From Bacillota bacterium (GTDB lineage: Bacteria > Bacillota > Clostridia > DSM-8532): a stretch of 64,000 bases of DNA. Positions 28,901 through 37,425 of the stretch are shown piece after piece. Below the pieces are notes generated by a model. That model worked only from the letters and a program-made list of their open reading frames with translations, was not told the origin of the DNA and did not search any database. Numbering within the stretch: the first letter of the stretch is position 1; the number at the start of each line of letters is the position of its first letter. A program made the translations under genes and the position numbers. The DNA lies in assembly GCA_023415205.1 (NCBI GenBank), contig JAEZLR010000004.1, positions 11,558 to 75,557 on the forward strand, in the 5' to 3' direction.

Positions 28901-28936
28901 GGCATCAGCAAGCATGTGGCCAATTTCTGGAGATAA
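25928..28936 (+). CDS. SF2 DEAD/DEAH helicase-like ATPase with C-terminal membrane segments
   Basis: This 1002-residue protein has Walker A VVAPPGSGKTIIGLELA near residue 45, DECH in TVIFDECHHLQTYW near 233, motif III GLTATPP and motif VI-like NQLRGRSIRKDEKN near 640. The two RecA-like lobes are separated by about 300 residues of unusual insert. After the helicase core, residues about 783-816 form a hydrophobic double helix (GLLATLVAGGLSLPIALVSG), followed by a 180-residue cytoplasmic tail. A membrane-tethered SF2 ATPase is unusual; it could act on DNA, RNA or protein at the membrane. Ribosome site is GAGGAGG. No nuclease or methylase partner is adjacent. Confidence 0.75.
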   Translation: MNGLPSPTALKFRYPMRTHQNMILKRFDEELKRKKEGEILRFHVVAPPGSGKTIIGLELAIRLKKPALIVCPNTAIQGQWVKKLELFLPEGQEASIDHFITSDKDKPHFINVLTYQILSIPEDAGQTLIELAEGLWAETLCDLTGTELEEAKGRIAAMKSANPSVYKKELAKYVKSIRNGKLFEQEDKETATAEEENKNVHMALDLLHKNTRELLKRLKDAGVKTVIFDECHHLQTYWAVIMKHILQWMEIENVIGLTATPPIDEKSEVLQNYMGLLGDIDFQIPTPAVVKDGMLAPYQDMTYFCIPEDNEMDYLNQCHLKFHQLITGFSSPQSDFCHWIIDRILHRKLADGTQREWRKLFAQRPDFCCAGVKYLRKAEIRLPSDITLSSGMYGDMSVEEWALLIEDYALNRLKLSGEEEHKQLYDQIKDALYTLGFILTETGIRTYISPLDRVLSYSKSKLKAVKDILLHEMKALGEHLRAAVVTDFEFSNALSLKKLDNVLDEECGGAISVIKALVSDDELDKLNPIMVTGKSLLCDNDIAEEYLRLFGEWAKAGGLDIRLNMKPVFDGKLFEIEGYGSDWNTKSAILFTTSMLERGLTRCMVGTRGLLGEGWDSVSLNTLIDLCCAATYASVNQLRGRSIRKDEKNPKKLANNWDVVAFAADLEKGDNDYKRLVKKHQQFYSICEDGRIQKGVGHIHPQLAFKERLSSEDINQINEHMFKKATERSLRHDAWKVGERFHNAEQGSVEISLDEETIASDTSVAGDKADRLQMKASWQKFKRGAGVLGLLATLVAGGLSLPIALVSGTVSALFLYSSAKGVGKTAEYTRKEVLQMHKLEFIKRLSLALLDALKECGLITRTLMERNVCVTSQDGASIRVFLEGTPEDSQLFSRCLDEIMSPLIDQRYAIPRYAVMADQKGGWATIKAGLDSDSAKIVAYHPVPDILGTNKEKAEIFQKQWNRYVSRGDIVFLRSAEGEKILERYAMSNDLGISKHVANFWR

Positions 28937-28958
28937 ACGCCCCAAAATAGATTTTATT

Positions 28959-29000
28959 GAAACAGTCAGGAATGAAGATTGCCTGGCTGTTTCTTTTTTT
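28959..29000 (+). terminator. strong intrinsic terminator after the helicase gene
   Basis: GAAACAG-T-CAGG pairs with CCTG-G-CTGTTTC and is followed by seven Ts. The gap between the helicase and cadC (317 bases) holds only this terminator and the cadC promoter/operator; 29001-29110 shows nothing recognisable. Confidence 0.88.
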
Positions 29001-29110
29001 CCCTAAGGCCGTCTAAAAGCTTTAAAGACCCATGGACACATTTGTGCAGCTTGACAGAATCCACCCATTTTTTAAGAAGAAGATTGTGGATTAAAATGCC
29101 GAATTGATCC

Positions 29111-29139
29111 TTGTCAAAAGGGGAGAGCTTGAATATAAT
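29111..29139 (+). promoter_or_regulatory. sigma-A promoter of the cadC-cadA operon
   Basis: TTGTCA (29111-29116) and a perfect TATAAT (29134-29139) are exactly 17 bases apart. The operator-like palindrome at 29145-29162 sits just downstream, over the expected transcription start. Confidence 0.75.
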
Positions 29140-29144
29140 ATATA

Positions 29145-29162
29145 TATGAACAATTATTCATA
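29145..29162 (+). promoter_or_regulatory. CadC/SmtB-type operator
   Basis: TATGAA (29145-29150) and TTCATA (29157-29162) are perfect inverted halves around six bases. This matches the TGAA-N6-TTCA core recognised by ArsR/SmtB metal sensors. Its position over the start site fits repression until metal binds the regulator. Confidence 0.7.
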
Positions 29163-29253
29163 CGTTAATATGATGTGAGGCATTTGAGGACGAAAGCTGT
29201 GGCAGAGGTTATAAAAACCTCATTCCCAGTGGAAGAAGAAAGGTGGTTGTTTT

Positions 29254-29622
29254 GTGAATAAGGATAACAAACACTCAATAAGCTGTGGCCAGTTGATTAT
29301 CCATGAGGAGATTGTTGAGCAGGTAAAAGGAAAAATGCCCGATGAAGACAACCTATATGATCTTGCGGAGCTGTTTAAGGTTTTTGGTGATACAACACGG
29401 ATTAAAATTATCTGGGCTCTGTTTGAATCGGAGATGTGTGTGTGCGATATAGCCTACCTTCTCGGTATGACCCAGTCGGCTATATCTCATCAGCTTCGGG
29501 TGCTGAAAACGGCAAGGCTTGTACGCTATCGGAAATCAGGCAAGACCGTATACTATTCCCTTAATGATGAACATGTACAAAAGATTTTTGATATGGGGAT
29601 GCAGCATATATTGGAGAAATAA
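29254..29622 (+). CDS. ArsR/SmtB-family metal-responsive repressor, CadC-like
   Basis: The 122-residue winged-helix protein has FKVFGDTTRIKIIWALFESE, then CVCDIAYLLGMTQSAISHQL, the metal-binding CVC within the alpha-3 recognition region, and a wing ending in KTVYYSLND. An N-terminal Cys (residue 11) completes a CadC-like metal site for soft metals such as Cd, Pb or Zn. It starts at GTG 29254 and is directly followed by the metal-exporting ATPase it should repress. A palindromic operator lies over the promoter. Confidence 0.9.
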   Translation: MNKDNKHSISCGQLIIHEEIVEQVKGKMPDEDNLYDLAELFKVFGDTTRIKIIWALFESEMCVCDIAYLLGMTQSAISHQLRVLKTARLVRYRKSGKTVYYSLNDEHVQKIFDMGMQHILEK

Positions 29623-29635
29623 ATGAGGTGAGGCT

Positions 29636-31765
29636 ATGATGACCAAGAGAGATTATGCCCTGACAGGTATTGAGTGCGCCAACTGCGCAAATAAAATAGA
29701 AAATCATGTTCGGAAACTGGAGGGAGTTAAGCAGGCAAGCTTGAATTTTGCATTATCTAAGCTCTCTATTGAGGTCACTGACGGGACGGCTCTTCCTGGG
29801 CTTGAAGCTCAGATTCAAAGGGTGATGGACAGCATTGAGAAAGGATCAAAGCTTCACCTGCCCGTGGATACCCATTCTCATCACCATGAGCTAGGGGACC
29901 ATCACGGGAAGGGGCATGAGGGTCTTTCCAAAGTCCGTCTGACCACTTATATTCTAGGAGCCATTCTCTACTTTGCCGTCTTCTTCCTTGTATCCCATCC
30001 AGGTGTACGTTTAATTACTTTTGTTTTCGTCTATTTACTTTTTGGCTACAATGTCCTTCTTAAATCCTTTCAAAATATTATGAAGGGCCGGATTTTCGAT
30101 GAAAACTTTCTGATGTCCATAGCTTCTTTGGGTGCCTTTGTCATTGGTGAATATCCCGAGGCGGCGGCGGTGATGATGTTCTATCAAATTGGCGAACTCT
30201 TCCAGGATTACGCCCTAGATCATTCTAGAAAATCCATTAAGAGCCTGTTAAATATCAAGCCCGATTATGCCAATCTCAAGACCTTGGAGGGTTATACCCA
30301 GGTCAATCCCAAGCAGGTAAAAATGGGTGATCTTATTGTTATCCGGCCTGGGGAAAGGGTCCCTTTAGACGGAATCATCGAAGAAGGACAATCCACACTG
30401 GATACCTCTGCTCTTACAGGGGAATCCTTGCCTCTTGAGGTTGAAAAGGGCAAGGAGGTTCTTTCAGGAAGCATCAATCAGTCGGGTGTGCTTATCGTGA
30501 GGGTTACAAAAACCTTTGGAGATTCAACGGTTAACCGGATTCTTTCACTGGTTGAAAATGCTTCTCAGAAGAAAGCCATAACCGAGCGCTTTATTACACG
30601 ATTTGCTGCCTGGTATACCCCTGTGGTGGTTGCCCTTGCCATTATTCTAGCTATTGCTCCGCCCTTGATTCTTAAGCAGGGCTTTAAAGAATGGGTCTAC
30701 AGAGCGCTTCTGTTTTTGGTGTTATCCTGTCCCTGTGCCCTGGTTATATCCATTCCCCTTGGCTTTTTCGGGGGGATAGGCGCAGCCTCCAAACGGGGTA
30801 TACTGGTTAAGGGAGGGAACTATCTTGAAACGCTGGCCAAAGCGGGAATTGTTGTTTTTGACAAGACCGGCACCCTTACTAAGGGTTCCTTTGAAGTCAC
30901 CCAGGTCTTTACGGTTCCCCCTTACACCAAGGAAGAGATTCTCTCTCTCATAGCCCATGGGGAGGCTTTTTCCTCCCATCCTCTGGCCTTATCCGCCATT
31001 AGGGCCTATGGCTCTGAGCCAGATAAAAACAGAGTTAGCGAATATCGCGAACACGCGGGGCTGGGTGTATCGGCTCGTGTTTCCGGAAGGTCGGTGCTCT
31101 GCGGAAACAGTAAGCTATTAAATCAGTTTGGTATTGCCATAGACGAAAAGAATAAAACAGGTACTCGGATTCACCTGGCTGTAGAGGGGCAATACGCAGG
31201 CTCCATCGTGCTTGAGGATGCATTGAGAGAGGATGCCCCTAAGGCCGTTTCTTCGCTGAGGCAGGCCGGTGTCCGTGAGATTGTTCTGTTAACGGGAGAT
31301 CAGAAGGATGTGGCCGAAAACGTAGCTCAAAGGCTGGATATTCAAAACGTCCATGCAGAGCTTCTGCCCTATGAGAAGGTGGAACGCCTTGAGGGCCTCC
31401 TGGAACGCAAGAAGCGCCATGAGACAGTGGTCTTTGTGGGGGATGGCATTAATGACGCTCCGGTCATTGCCCGGGCTGATATTGGGGTGGCCATGGGTGG
31501 GGCAGGCTCCGATGCCGCAATTGAAGCCGCAGATATTGTTATGATGACCGATGAACCCCACAAGCTGGCCGAAGCCATCAGGATTGCAAAAAAGACAAAA
31601 ACCGTTGTATACCAGAATATTGCTTTGGCAGTCATTGTCAAGGTTTTGGTGCTGGCTTTGGGAGCCGGGGGGGTGGCAACCCTCTGGGAGGCAGTTTTTG
31701 CTGATGTGGGCGTGGCTCTTTTGGCTATATTCAATGCCATGAGGGTATCCAAAGCCAAAGGGTGA
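29636..31765 (+). CDS. cadA: P1B-type heavy-metal-exporting ATPase, CadA/ZntA-like
   Basis: This 709-residue ATPase expels soft divalent metals. The N-terminal HMA domain carries ECANCANKIE, followed by a His-rich linker near residues 79-97 (HSHHHELGDHH). Membrane CPC is in SCPCALVISIPLGFFGG near residue 364, the phosphorylation site DKTGTLTKG near 408, and the hinge GDGINDAPVIARADIGVAMG near 601. The CPC motif and the CadC-type partner point to Cd/Zn/Pb rather than copper. It starts 13 bases after cadC and shares its promoter. A terminator at 31800-31836 ends the operon. Confidence 0.95.
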   Translation: MMTKRDYALTGIECANCANKIENHVRKLEGVKQASLNFALSKLSIEVTDGTALPGLEAQIQRVMDSIEKGSKLHLPVDTHSHHHELGDHHGKGHEGLSKVRLTTYILGAILYFAVFFLVSHPGVRLITFVFVYLLFGYNVLLKSFQNIMKGRIFDENFLMSIASLGAFVIGEYPEAAAVMMFYQIGELFQDYALDHSRKSIKSLLNIKPDYANLKTLEGYTQVNPKQVKMGDLIVIRPGERVPLDGIIEEGQSTLDTSALTGESLPLEVEKGKEVLSGSINQSGVLIVRVTKTFGDSTVNRILSLVENASQKKAITERFITRFAAWYTPVVVALAIILAIAPPLILKQGFKEWVYRALLFLVLSCPCALVISIPLGFFGGIGAASKRGILVKGGNYLETLAKAGIVVFDKTGTLTKGSFEVTQVFTVPPYTKEEILSLIAHGEAFSSHPLALSAIRAYGSEPDKNRVSEYREHAGLGVSARVSGRSVLCGNSKLLNQFGIAIDEKNKTGTRIHLAVEGQYAGSIVLEDALREDAPKAVSSLRQAGVREIVLLTGDQKDVAENVAQRLDIQNVHAELLPYEKVERLEGLLERKKRHETVVFVGDGINDAPVIARADIGVAMGGAGSDAAIEAADIVMMTDEPHKLAEAIRIAKKTKTVVYQNIALAVIVKVLVLALGAGGVATLWEAVFADVGVALLAIFNAMRVSKAKG

Positions 31766-31799
31766 TTCTATTATCGATGATTTCCCATAATTCAAACCA

Positions 31800-31836
31800 G
31801 GGGCTGGCCTAAGGAAATAGGGCCGGCCTCTCTTTT
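31800..31836 (+). terminator. terminator after cadA
   Basis: GGGGCTGGCC (31800-31809) pairs, with two G-T wobbles, to GGCCGGCCTC (31821-31830) and is followed by TCTTTT. It ends the cadCA operon. Confidence 0.7.
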
Positions 31837-31937
31837 GGTTTGTTGAACAGATGCCGAGTTTTCATACGTTATTATTAAGGATTTATGGTATAGTAAACAA
31901 TATAAGTTTTAGTCGCCTATGGGGAGGGAGGTGTTCC

Positions 31938-34001
31938 ATGCCTCAGGATACTATTTTCAGCCAGTCGGTCAAATTTATCAAAGGGGTTGGGGAAGCACGG
32001 GCCAAGCTCTTTTCAAGGCTGGGCCTATTTACCTTGTCCGATGCGCTAAGCTATTTTCCAAGGGAATATGAAGATAGAACCACCTTGAAAAGGATATCGG
32101 AGCTTACCGATGGTGAAGAATGCAGTATTAAGGCCAGCCTGGTTTCCGAGGTAGCCGAATCGAGACCCAGGAAGAATCTCCGAATTACCAAGGCCCTGGT
32201 TACCGATGGCTCGGCTTTTCTTTCCCTGACCTGGTTTAATCAGAGTTATATTAAAACCAGTCTTTCGGTAGGTGAGGAGTATATCTTTTTTGGCAAGGTT
32301 AAACGATCCGGAATACGCATGGAAATGCAAAGCCCTGTCATGGAAAAGGTTGAAAAGCAGGGAAAAAGCACGGGTCGTATTCTTCCTGTGTATCCTCTGA
32401 CCAAAGGCATTAGTCAAACACATCTACGGAATCTAGTAGAAAACGCTCTAACCGCTGCTCGGGGAAAATATGTAGAGGTTCTGCCTTCTGCCCTCCGGCA
32501 GGCCTACAAATTATGTGAAATTAATTTTTCCTATGAGCAGATTCATTTTCCCAAGAGCTTTGAAAATATGGAAGAAGCCCGGAAAAGGCTGGTGTTTGAG
32601 GAGCTTCTCCTCCTTCAGCTAGGGCTTTTTAAAATGAAGGGAGCCAGCTCCCGACAAAAAGGCCTGAGTTTTGGAGCCGTGGATATGGAACCCTTAATGG
32701 AGCAGCTTTCCTTCACACTGACTCCCGCGCAGAAGAGGGTTATTGAGGAAATTGAAGCGGACATGGCCTCTGATAAGCGGATGAACCGTTTGGTGCAGGG
32801 TGATGTGGGCTCTGGAAAGACCATCATTGCTGTAATGGCGCTTTATAAGGCTGTAAAAAACGGATATCAGGGGGCTTTCATGGTTCCTACTGAAATCTTG
32901 GCGGAACAACATTATCAAAGTGTCGCACCCTTATTTGAAAAGTTGGGCGTTTCAGTCCGGCTCCTGACGGGAAGCATGAAGAAGAAGGCTAAGGAGGAGG
33001 TCAAGCAGCTCTCCCAAAGCGGGCTTGTAGATATTCTTATCGGCACCCACGCCGTTCTGGAGGATGATACCACCTTTGCCAATCTGGGCCTTGTGGTAAC
33101 CGATGAGCAGCATCGGTTCGGGGTCAGACAGCGGGCCAGACTATCCGTTAAAGGGGAGAACCCGGATCTTTTGGTCATGACGGCCACCCCTATTCCCAGA
33201 ACCCTTTCACTGGTTCTTTACGGGGACTTGGACGTTTCCGTTATTGACACCCTTCCACCCAATAGAAAGCCCATAAAGACCTATGCGGTAGATGAATCTA
33301 TGCGTCAAAGGATTTATGATTTCATCAGGAAACAGGTAGCAGAAGGCCGTCAGGCCTATATTGTGTGCCCCCTTGTTGAGGATTCGGAGGAGATTGAGGC
33401 CGAATCTGCCCAAGGACTGGCCGAACGCATACGGGATCAGGAGCTGGCCGGACTGCGTGTGGGGCTGATTCATGGGAAAATGAAGGGCGGCGAGAAAGAA
33501 GCTGTCATGAGAGCTTTTGTTAACGGACAAATGGATGTGCTGGTGTCCACAACAGTCATCGAGGTAGGGGTGAATGTTCCCAATGCCACCCTTATGGTCA
33601 TAGAAAATGCGGAGCGGTTTGGCTTGGCTCAGCTTCACCAGTTAAGAGGGAGAGTTGGGCGTGGTGCGCACCAATCCTACTGTGTTTTGTTTAACCAGAG
33701 CAAAAGTGCAATTTCACAACAGCGCATGGATATTATGGTTCAAAGTAACGATGGATTTGTTATTTCCGAGAAGGATTTGGAGCTAAGGGGGCCGGGAGAT
33801 GTGTTCGGGGTCAGACAGCACGGGCTTCCCGAGTTCAGAATTGCCAATCTTTATCGAGATATGGACATACTCAAGGATGTACAAGAGGCTGTGAAGGACA
33901 TCCTTGACCAAAACCTTGTGGATACACCGGAATACCAACCGCTTAAGGCAAAGCTCCGACAATTTTTTGAGGTGAAGACCAAGGAGCTTACCCTCAACTA
34001 G
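31938..34001 (+). CDS. recG: ATP-dependent DNA helicase RecG
   Basis: The 687-residue protein remodels stalled replication forks and Holliday junctions. The N-terminal wedge domain contains an OB fold (ITKALVTDGSAFLSLTWFNQ). The motor has Walker A GDVGSGKTIIAVMALYKA near residue 287, DEQHRFGVRQR near 388, TATPIPRTL and QLHQLRGRVGRG. The start is ATG 31938, preceded by GGGAGGTG; the frame is open upstream but has no ribosome site. The order recG-rsmD-coaD is common in Firmicutes. Confidence 0.97.
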   Translation: MPQDTIFSQSVKFIKGVGEARAKLFSRLGLFTLSDALSYFPREYEDRTTLKRISELTDGEECSIKASLVSEVAESRPRKNLRITKALVTDGSAFLSLTWFNQSYIKTSLSVGEEYIFFGKVKRSGIRMEMQSPVMEKVEKQGKSTGRILPVYPLTKGISQTHLRNLVENALTAARGKYVEVLPSALRQAYKLCEINFSYEQIHFPKSFENMEEARKRLVFEELLLLQLGLFKMKGASSRQKGLSFGAVDMEPLMEQLSFTLTPAQKRVIEEIEADMASDKRMNRLVQGDVGSGKTIIAVMALYKAVKNGYQGAFMVPTEILAEQHYQSVAPLFEKLGVSVRLLTGSMKKKAKEEVKQLSQSGLVDILIGTHAVLEDDTTFANLGLVVTDEQHRFGVRQRARLSVKGENPDLLVMTATPIPRTLSLVLYGDLDVSVIDTLPPNRKPIKTYAVDESMRQRIYDFIRKQVAEGRQAYIVCPLVEDSEEIEAESAQGLAERIRDQELAGLRVGLIHGKMKGGEKEAVMRAFVNGQMDVLVSTTVIEVGVNVPNATLMVIENAERFGLAQLHQLRGRVGRGAHQSYCVLFNQSKSAISQQRMDIMVQSNDGFVISEKDLELRGPGDVFGVRQHGLPEFRIANLYRDMDILKDVQEAVKDILDQNLVDTPEYQPLKAKLRQFFEVKTKELTLN

Positions 34002-34047
34002 CAGGACGGATAGGCTACAGACGAGGGTCATTGATAAAGGAGAGTTT

Positions 34048-34617
34048 ATGCTGAGAATTATTGGCGGTACCGCCCGTGGAATACGCATACAAGCCCCTGA
34101 CACAGAGAAAACACGCCCCACCCTGGACAGGGTCAAGGAATCGGTTTTCAACATTCTGATGCCCTACCTTCAGGAGACCAGGGTTCTGGATCTTTTTGCT
34201 GGATCGGGAAATCTGGGCATTGAGGCCCTCAGCCGGGGGGCCCATCGGGCGGTATTTGTGGATGAGAGCAAGCTTTGCAGGAAGATTATCCAGGATAATC
34301 TGAGCAAAACAAGGTTTACAGAAAACAACCTGGTATTGACCATGGAGGTCACCCAAGCACTGGCCCTGCTTAAGGAAAAGGGAGAAAAGTTTGACCTTGT
34401 ATTCATGGACCCACCCTACAATATGAATTTTCTTGTCAAAACACTGCAAAAGCTGGATGTTTTTGATATAATGAAAGATGATGGTATTGTGGCCTGCGAG
34501 CATCATGAAGACGAAGTAGCTCCCGATAAAGTGGGCCACCTGTCAAAAGTAAGAACAAAAGCTTATGGGGATACGGTTTTTTCCTTCTATGTCATGGACG
34601 GAGAAGCTGATTCTTAA
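34048..34617 (+). CDS. rsmD: 16S rRNA (guanine966-N2)-methyltransferase RsmD
   Basis: This 189-residue Rossmann-fold methyltransferase modifies G966 of 16S rRNA using S-adenosylmethionine. The SAM-binding motif is VLDLFAGSGNLGIEALSRGA and the catalytic motif is DLVFMDPPYNMNF (DPPY). N-terminal RIIGGTARG is typical of the family. It lies between recG and coaD, and its stop abuts the coaD ribosome site. Confidence 0.95.
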   Translation: MLRIIGGTARGIRIQAPDTEKTRPTLDRVKESVFNILMPYLQETRVLDLFAGSGNLGIEALSRGAHRAVFVDESKLCRKIIQDNLSKTRFTENNLVLTMEVTQALALLKEKGEKFDLVFMDPPYNMNFLVKTLQKLDVFDIMKDDGIVACEHHEDEVAPDKVGHLSKVRTKAYGDTVFSFYVMDGEADS

Positions 34618-34630
34618 GGAGGAAATTTTT

Positions 34631-35110
34631 TTGAATACCTTTGTTTATCCGGGAAGCTTTGACCCGGTAACCAATGGACATCTGGATATTATCAACAGGG
34701 CTGCGAAATTGTGTGACAAACTTATTGTTCTAGTCTCTGTCAATATGAGTAAAGCACCCGCTTTCTCAATGGAAGAGCGCATTGAACTGTTGAACAGGGC
34801 AATTGGAAAACGGGATGATATTGAAATTATAAGCTTTTCAGGCTTATTGGTCGACTTTATGCGGACCATTAATGCAAAAACCATTATCAAGGGCCTTCGG
34901 GCTGTCTCGGATTTTGAGTATGAAATGCAGATGGCACTTCTCAACCATAATCTGGATAATGAAATTGATACCCTGTTTATGATGACGAGCATCAATTATT
35001 CCTTTTTAAGCTCCAGTATTGTCAGAGAAATGGCTAAATATGGAGGGAAAATTGATGATTTGGTTCCCCCGCAAATAGCCGATATAATAATCAGAAAGTT
35101 GAAAAAGTGA
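34631..35110 (+). CDS. coaD: phosphopantetheine adenylyltransferase
   Basis: This 159-residue enzyme makes dephospho-CoA from 4-phosphopantetheine and ATP. The nucleotidyl-transfer motif TNGH is in VYPGSFDPVTNGHLDII, and the C-terminal site is SSSIVREMAKYGG. The start is TTG 34631 behind AAGGAGG at ideal spacing; a frame beginning at 34565 would run inside rsmD and lacks a site. Length is typical (about 160). Confidence 0.95.
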   Translation: MNTFVYPGSFDPVTNGHLDIINRAAKLCDKLIVLVSVNMSKAPAFSMEERIELLNRAIGKRDDIEIISFSGLLVDFMRTINAKTIIKGLRAVSDFEYEMQMALLNHNLDNEIDTLFMMTSINYSFLSSSIVREMAKYGGKIDDLVPPQIADIIIRKLKK

Positions 35111-35135
35111 TTTCATTTTAAAGTGGAGGTCGAAT

Positions 35136-35576
35136 ATGGAACTGTTAGAGCTTTTAGAACAGATAGAGGAAATTATGGAGAGCGGCATGAACATTCCCCT
35201 TTCTGGAGGAAAATGCCTGGTTGATAGAGAATCCATATTGGAACTGGTTCAGGAGATTCGTCTTAAGCTTCCCGATGATATAAAAATGGCCAAGCGTATC
35301 ACCGAGGAAAAGCAGCGCGTTCTAGCCGAAGCACAGCAAGAGGCTGAAAATATCCTGAAGAATGCCGAGTCGCGCATCGCTGCGCTGGTGGATGAAAACG
35401 AAATTACAAAAAAAGCTTACGAGCAAGCCGAGGTTATCATCTCCAATGCTAAGAAAAACGCCCGTGAAATACGCCTGGGTACCCGTGAGTACGCCGATGG
35501 TGTATTAAACAAGGTGGAAGAGATACTTGAAGACACCCTGGATGTCATCAAGGTTAACCGTCAGGAATTAAAGTAA
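35136..35576 (+). CDS. small coiled-coil protein of the coaD-ylbJ neighbourhood
   Basis: The 146-residue protein is highly charged and helical. Residues about 50-110 (AKRITEEKQRVLAEAQQEAE) have a pattern like the stalk of ATP synthase subunit b, so automatic annotation often calls such proteins ATPase-like. It has no membrane segment and no catalytic motif. It follows coaD by 25 bases behind GTGGAGG and ends before a bidirectional terminator. It is a conserved-context hypothetical; a scaffold role is only a guess. Confidence 0.65.
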   Translation: MELLELLEQIEEIMESGMNIPLSGGKCLVDRESILELVQEIRLKLPDDIKMAKRITEEKQRVLAEAQQEAENILKNAESRIAALVDENEITKKAYEQAEVIISNAKKNAREIRLGTREYADGVLNKVEEILEDTLDVIKVNRQELK

Positions 35577-35627
35577 GGGTTAAGGATGATGACGGTTAAA
35601 TATCAGGTAAAACAATAGGTAAGAATT

Positions 35628-35660
35628 AAACCGGAAAGAATTCGATTCTACCGGTTTTTT
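35628..35660. terminator. terminator between convergent genes
   Basis: AAACCGG (35628-35634) pairs with CCGGTTT (35651-35657), with inner GAAT/ATTC, and is followed by six Ts. It ends the coaD-side transcript and lies over the very end of the - strand ylbJ gene. Confidence 0.82.
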
Positions 35661-36814
35661 GCTGGACTTTTAACTGGCCTTATGGGAGCGATTCCAAGGG
35701 AGAAAATGATGATTCCGATGGTGACGAGCCTTACCAGGGACAGATTTGCGGGGAGGGGCACCTCGACAGTTGAGGTAGAAATGGAGAGGGGAACGGAGCT
35801 CATGGCTGCGAACGTGAGAAGCCCTGCAGTTAGTCCATGAATAAGCTTACCGACTAAAAAGACTCTGTATTGAGCCCCGGAACCCTTCATAATGCCCATA
35901 ACCTGGGTGTGAACGGAAAACCCTGCAAAACCACATATCATGGAAATCAGAGAAAGCTTTATGGTCAGGCTACCACCTACAATCTTTGTGACAGCCTGAG
36001 AGCCAGAGGTGATTTCCATAATGCCCCTCAAAAAGGAAGATATGAATTCAGATAGACCGCTTTTCGGTGTGCCGGCAGCCCGGAAGATTTCAGGTATCTT
36101 ACCCAGGAAGGCAAACAGCCCTAATTGTGCCAGAAGTTCTGAAAGAACCGCGAATAAAACAATATAGCCTGTGACCTTGATGCATAGAATGGCGGACTCT
36201 TCGATGGCGGAGGGAACAAGCTGGGGCAGGCTCATCCCAGGTACTTCTTTGCCAGCCGAGGATTTTAAGCGAAAGGTTGGTGAGGGCTTATCCGTTTTTC
36301 CAAAGCAATGGCCCATAGCAAAAGCCGAAATGAGACCGGATATCCAATGAATCAATAAAAGGAAAAAGCCAATACGGACGCTTTTGTAGAGGCCGGCACC
36401 AATGGTGCCAATAATAAAAAGGGGGCTGCAGTTATTGGCAACAGCAATCATTTTACTTCCCTGCCGACTGTCTATGAGGCCTTCGTCCAGCATATCCCTG
36501 GCCAGCTTTGCCCCTGTGGGATATCCGCTCAGATACCCTAGAATAATCGTGATCAGCGTATAATAGGGAAGGCCAAAGAATCTTTCTGCTAGCCGCTTAA
36601 TAAAGGTTGGACATGAGAACCCCGATAGGTAGGGCACTGTTAGCCGTGACAGTACAAAGAAGGGGAATAGGGAAGGTATCACAACATCCAAGCAGAGATA
36701 CAAAGCATTTCTGGCGGCCTGCGAAGTTTCCTTGGCATACAGGGAAAGAACCAATGCCAATATGGGAAATATGTAAATGATTGAAGTCTTCGCCCATTGA
36801 CTGAATTTTTTCAT
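35648..36814 (-). CDS. ylbJ: sporulation integral membrane protein YlbJ-like
   Basis: This protein of about 388 residues has roughly nine membrane segments and the nucleoside-recognition (gate) domain pattern. Family hallmarks are ILGYLSGYPTGAKLARDML and ANNCSPLFIIGTIGAG. YlbJ is required at an early mother-cell stage of sporulation in Bacillus, and its location next to coaD is also seen there. The start at the ATG complementary to 36812-36814 is favoured by TGGGGA; the frame opens at 36832. It supports the view that the host forms endospores. Confidence 0.85.
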   Translation of the reverse strand: MKKFSQWAKTSIIYIFPILALVLSLYAKETSQAARNALYLCLDVVIPSLFPFFVLSRLTVPYLSGFSCPTFIKRLAERFFGLPYYTLITIILGYLSGYPTGAKLARDMLDEGLIDSRQGSKMIAVANNCSPLFIIGTIGAGLYKSVRIGFFLLLIHWISGLISAFAMGHCFGKTDKPSPTFRLKSSAGKEVPGMSLPQLVPSAIEESAILCIKVTGYIVLFAVLSELLAQLGLFAFLGKIPEIFRAAGTPKSGLSEFISSFLRGIMEITSGSQAVTKIVGGSLTIKLSLISMICGFAGFSVHTQVMGIMKGSGAQYRVFLVGKLIHGLTAGLLTFAAMSSVPLSISTSTVEVPLPANLSLVRLVTIGIIIFSLGIAPIRPVKSPAKNR

Positions 36815-36872
36815 AGTTTCCCCACATTTCATGACTTCGTATTAGAATACATATTCAGTCCCTTGAGCAAAG

Positions 36873-36902
36873 TTGCATTGAATCAGAATGGAATGATATA
36901 AT
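36873..36902 (+). promoter_or_regulatory. promoter of the Asp23 operon
   Basis: TTGCAT (36873-36878) and a perfect TATAAT (36897-36902) are 18 bases apart, about 100 bases before the Asp23-family gene. Confidence 0.5.
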
Positions 36903-37005
36903 AGGATTATTCTTCTCAAATGCTGGAATTTCGGCCCTGCCATATTGCAGTTGTAATACCGACTTTAAAAAGAACCTAAGAGGATCAAGAGGGAGTGTAC
37001 CAGTA

Positions 37006-37416
37006 ATGCAAGAAAATGAAAACACAGTGAGAGAGTCCGACGATATTGGTGAGATAAAAATCAGTGTCGATGTCATTACCGTTATAGCCCACACAGTAGC
37101 TAGTGAAATAGAGGGTGTGGCCGGAATGAACGCCAATATTGCTGAGAACATTTCCTCGGTTTTAGGACGCAAAAACGCTACCAAGGGCGTTAAGGTTGAG
37201 ATAGACAATAAGGATGTCACCATAGATTTTTACATAGTTGTGGATTATGGCGCCCGTATCCCTGATGTGGCGTGGAAAATCCAGGAGCGTGTTAAATCAG
37301 CCGTAGAAAGCATGACTGGCATGAACGTGGTATCAATTAATATTCACGTTCAGGGTGTCAGCTTCGATAAGAACAAGGGTGACCAGACCGTTGAAGGAAC
37401 GACCAAGCTGAATTGA
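37006..37416 (+). CDS. Asp23/Gls24-family protein
   Basis: The 136-residue protein matches the Asp23/Gls24 (DUF322) family of small envelope-stress proteins. Signs are ISVDVITVIAHTVASEIEGV near the start and the central IDFYIVVDYGARIPDVAWKI, followed by VKSAVESMTGMNVVSINIHV. Members often form abundant membrane-associated complexes. It begins a run of three linked genes (DUF5685, DnaJ-like), separated by 9 bases from the next start. Confidence 0.85.
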   Translation: MQENENTVRESDDIGEIKISVDVITVIAHTVASEIEGVAGMNANIAENISSVLGRKNATKGVKVEIDNKDVTIDFYIVVDYGARIPDVAWKIQERVKSAVESMTGMNVVSINIHVQGVSFDKNKGDQTVEGTTKLN

Positions 37417-37425
37417 GGTTAATTC

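Noticed and set aside
16150..31765. A defence island formed by the FRG protein and the helicase-like protein
   Set aside because: The two are about 9 kb apart with metabolic and transport genes between, and no nuclease, methylase or other defence gene is near.
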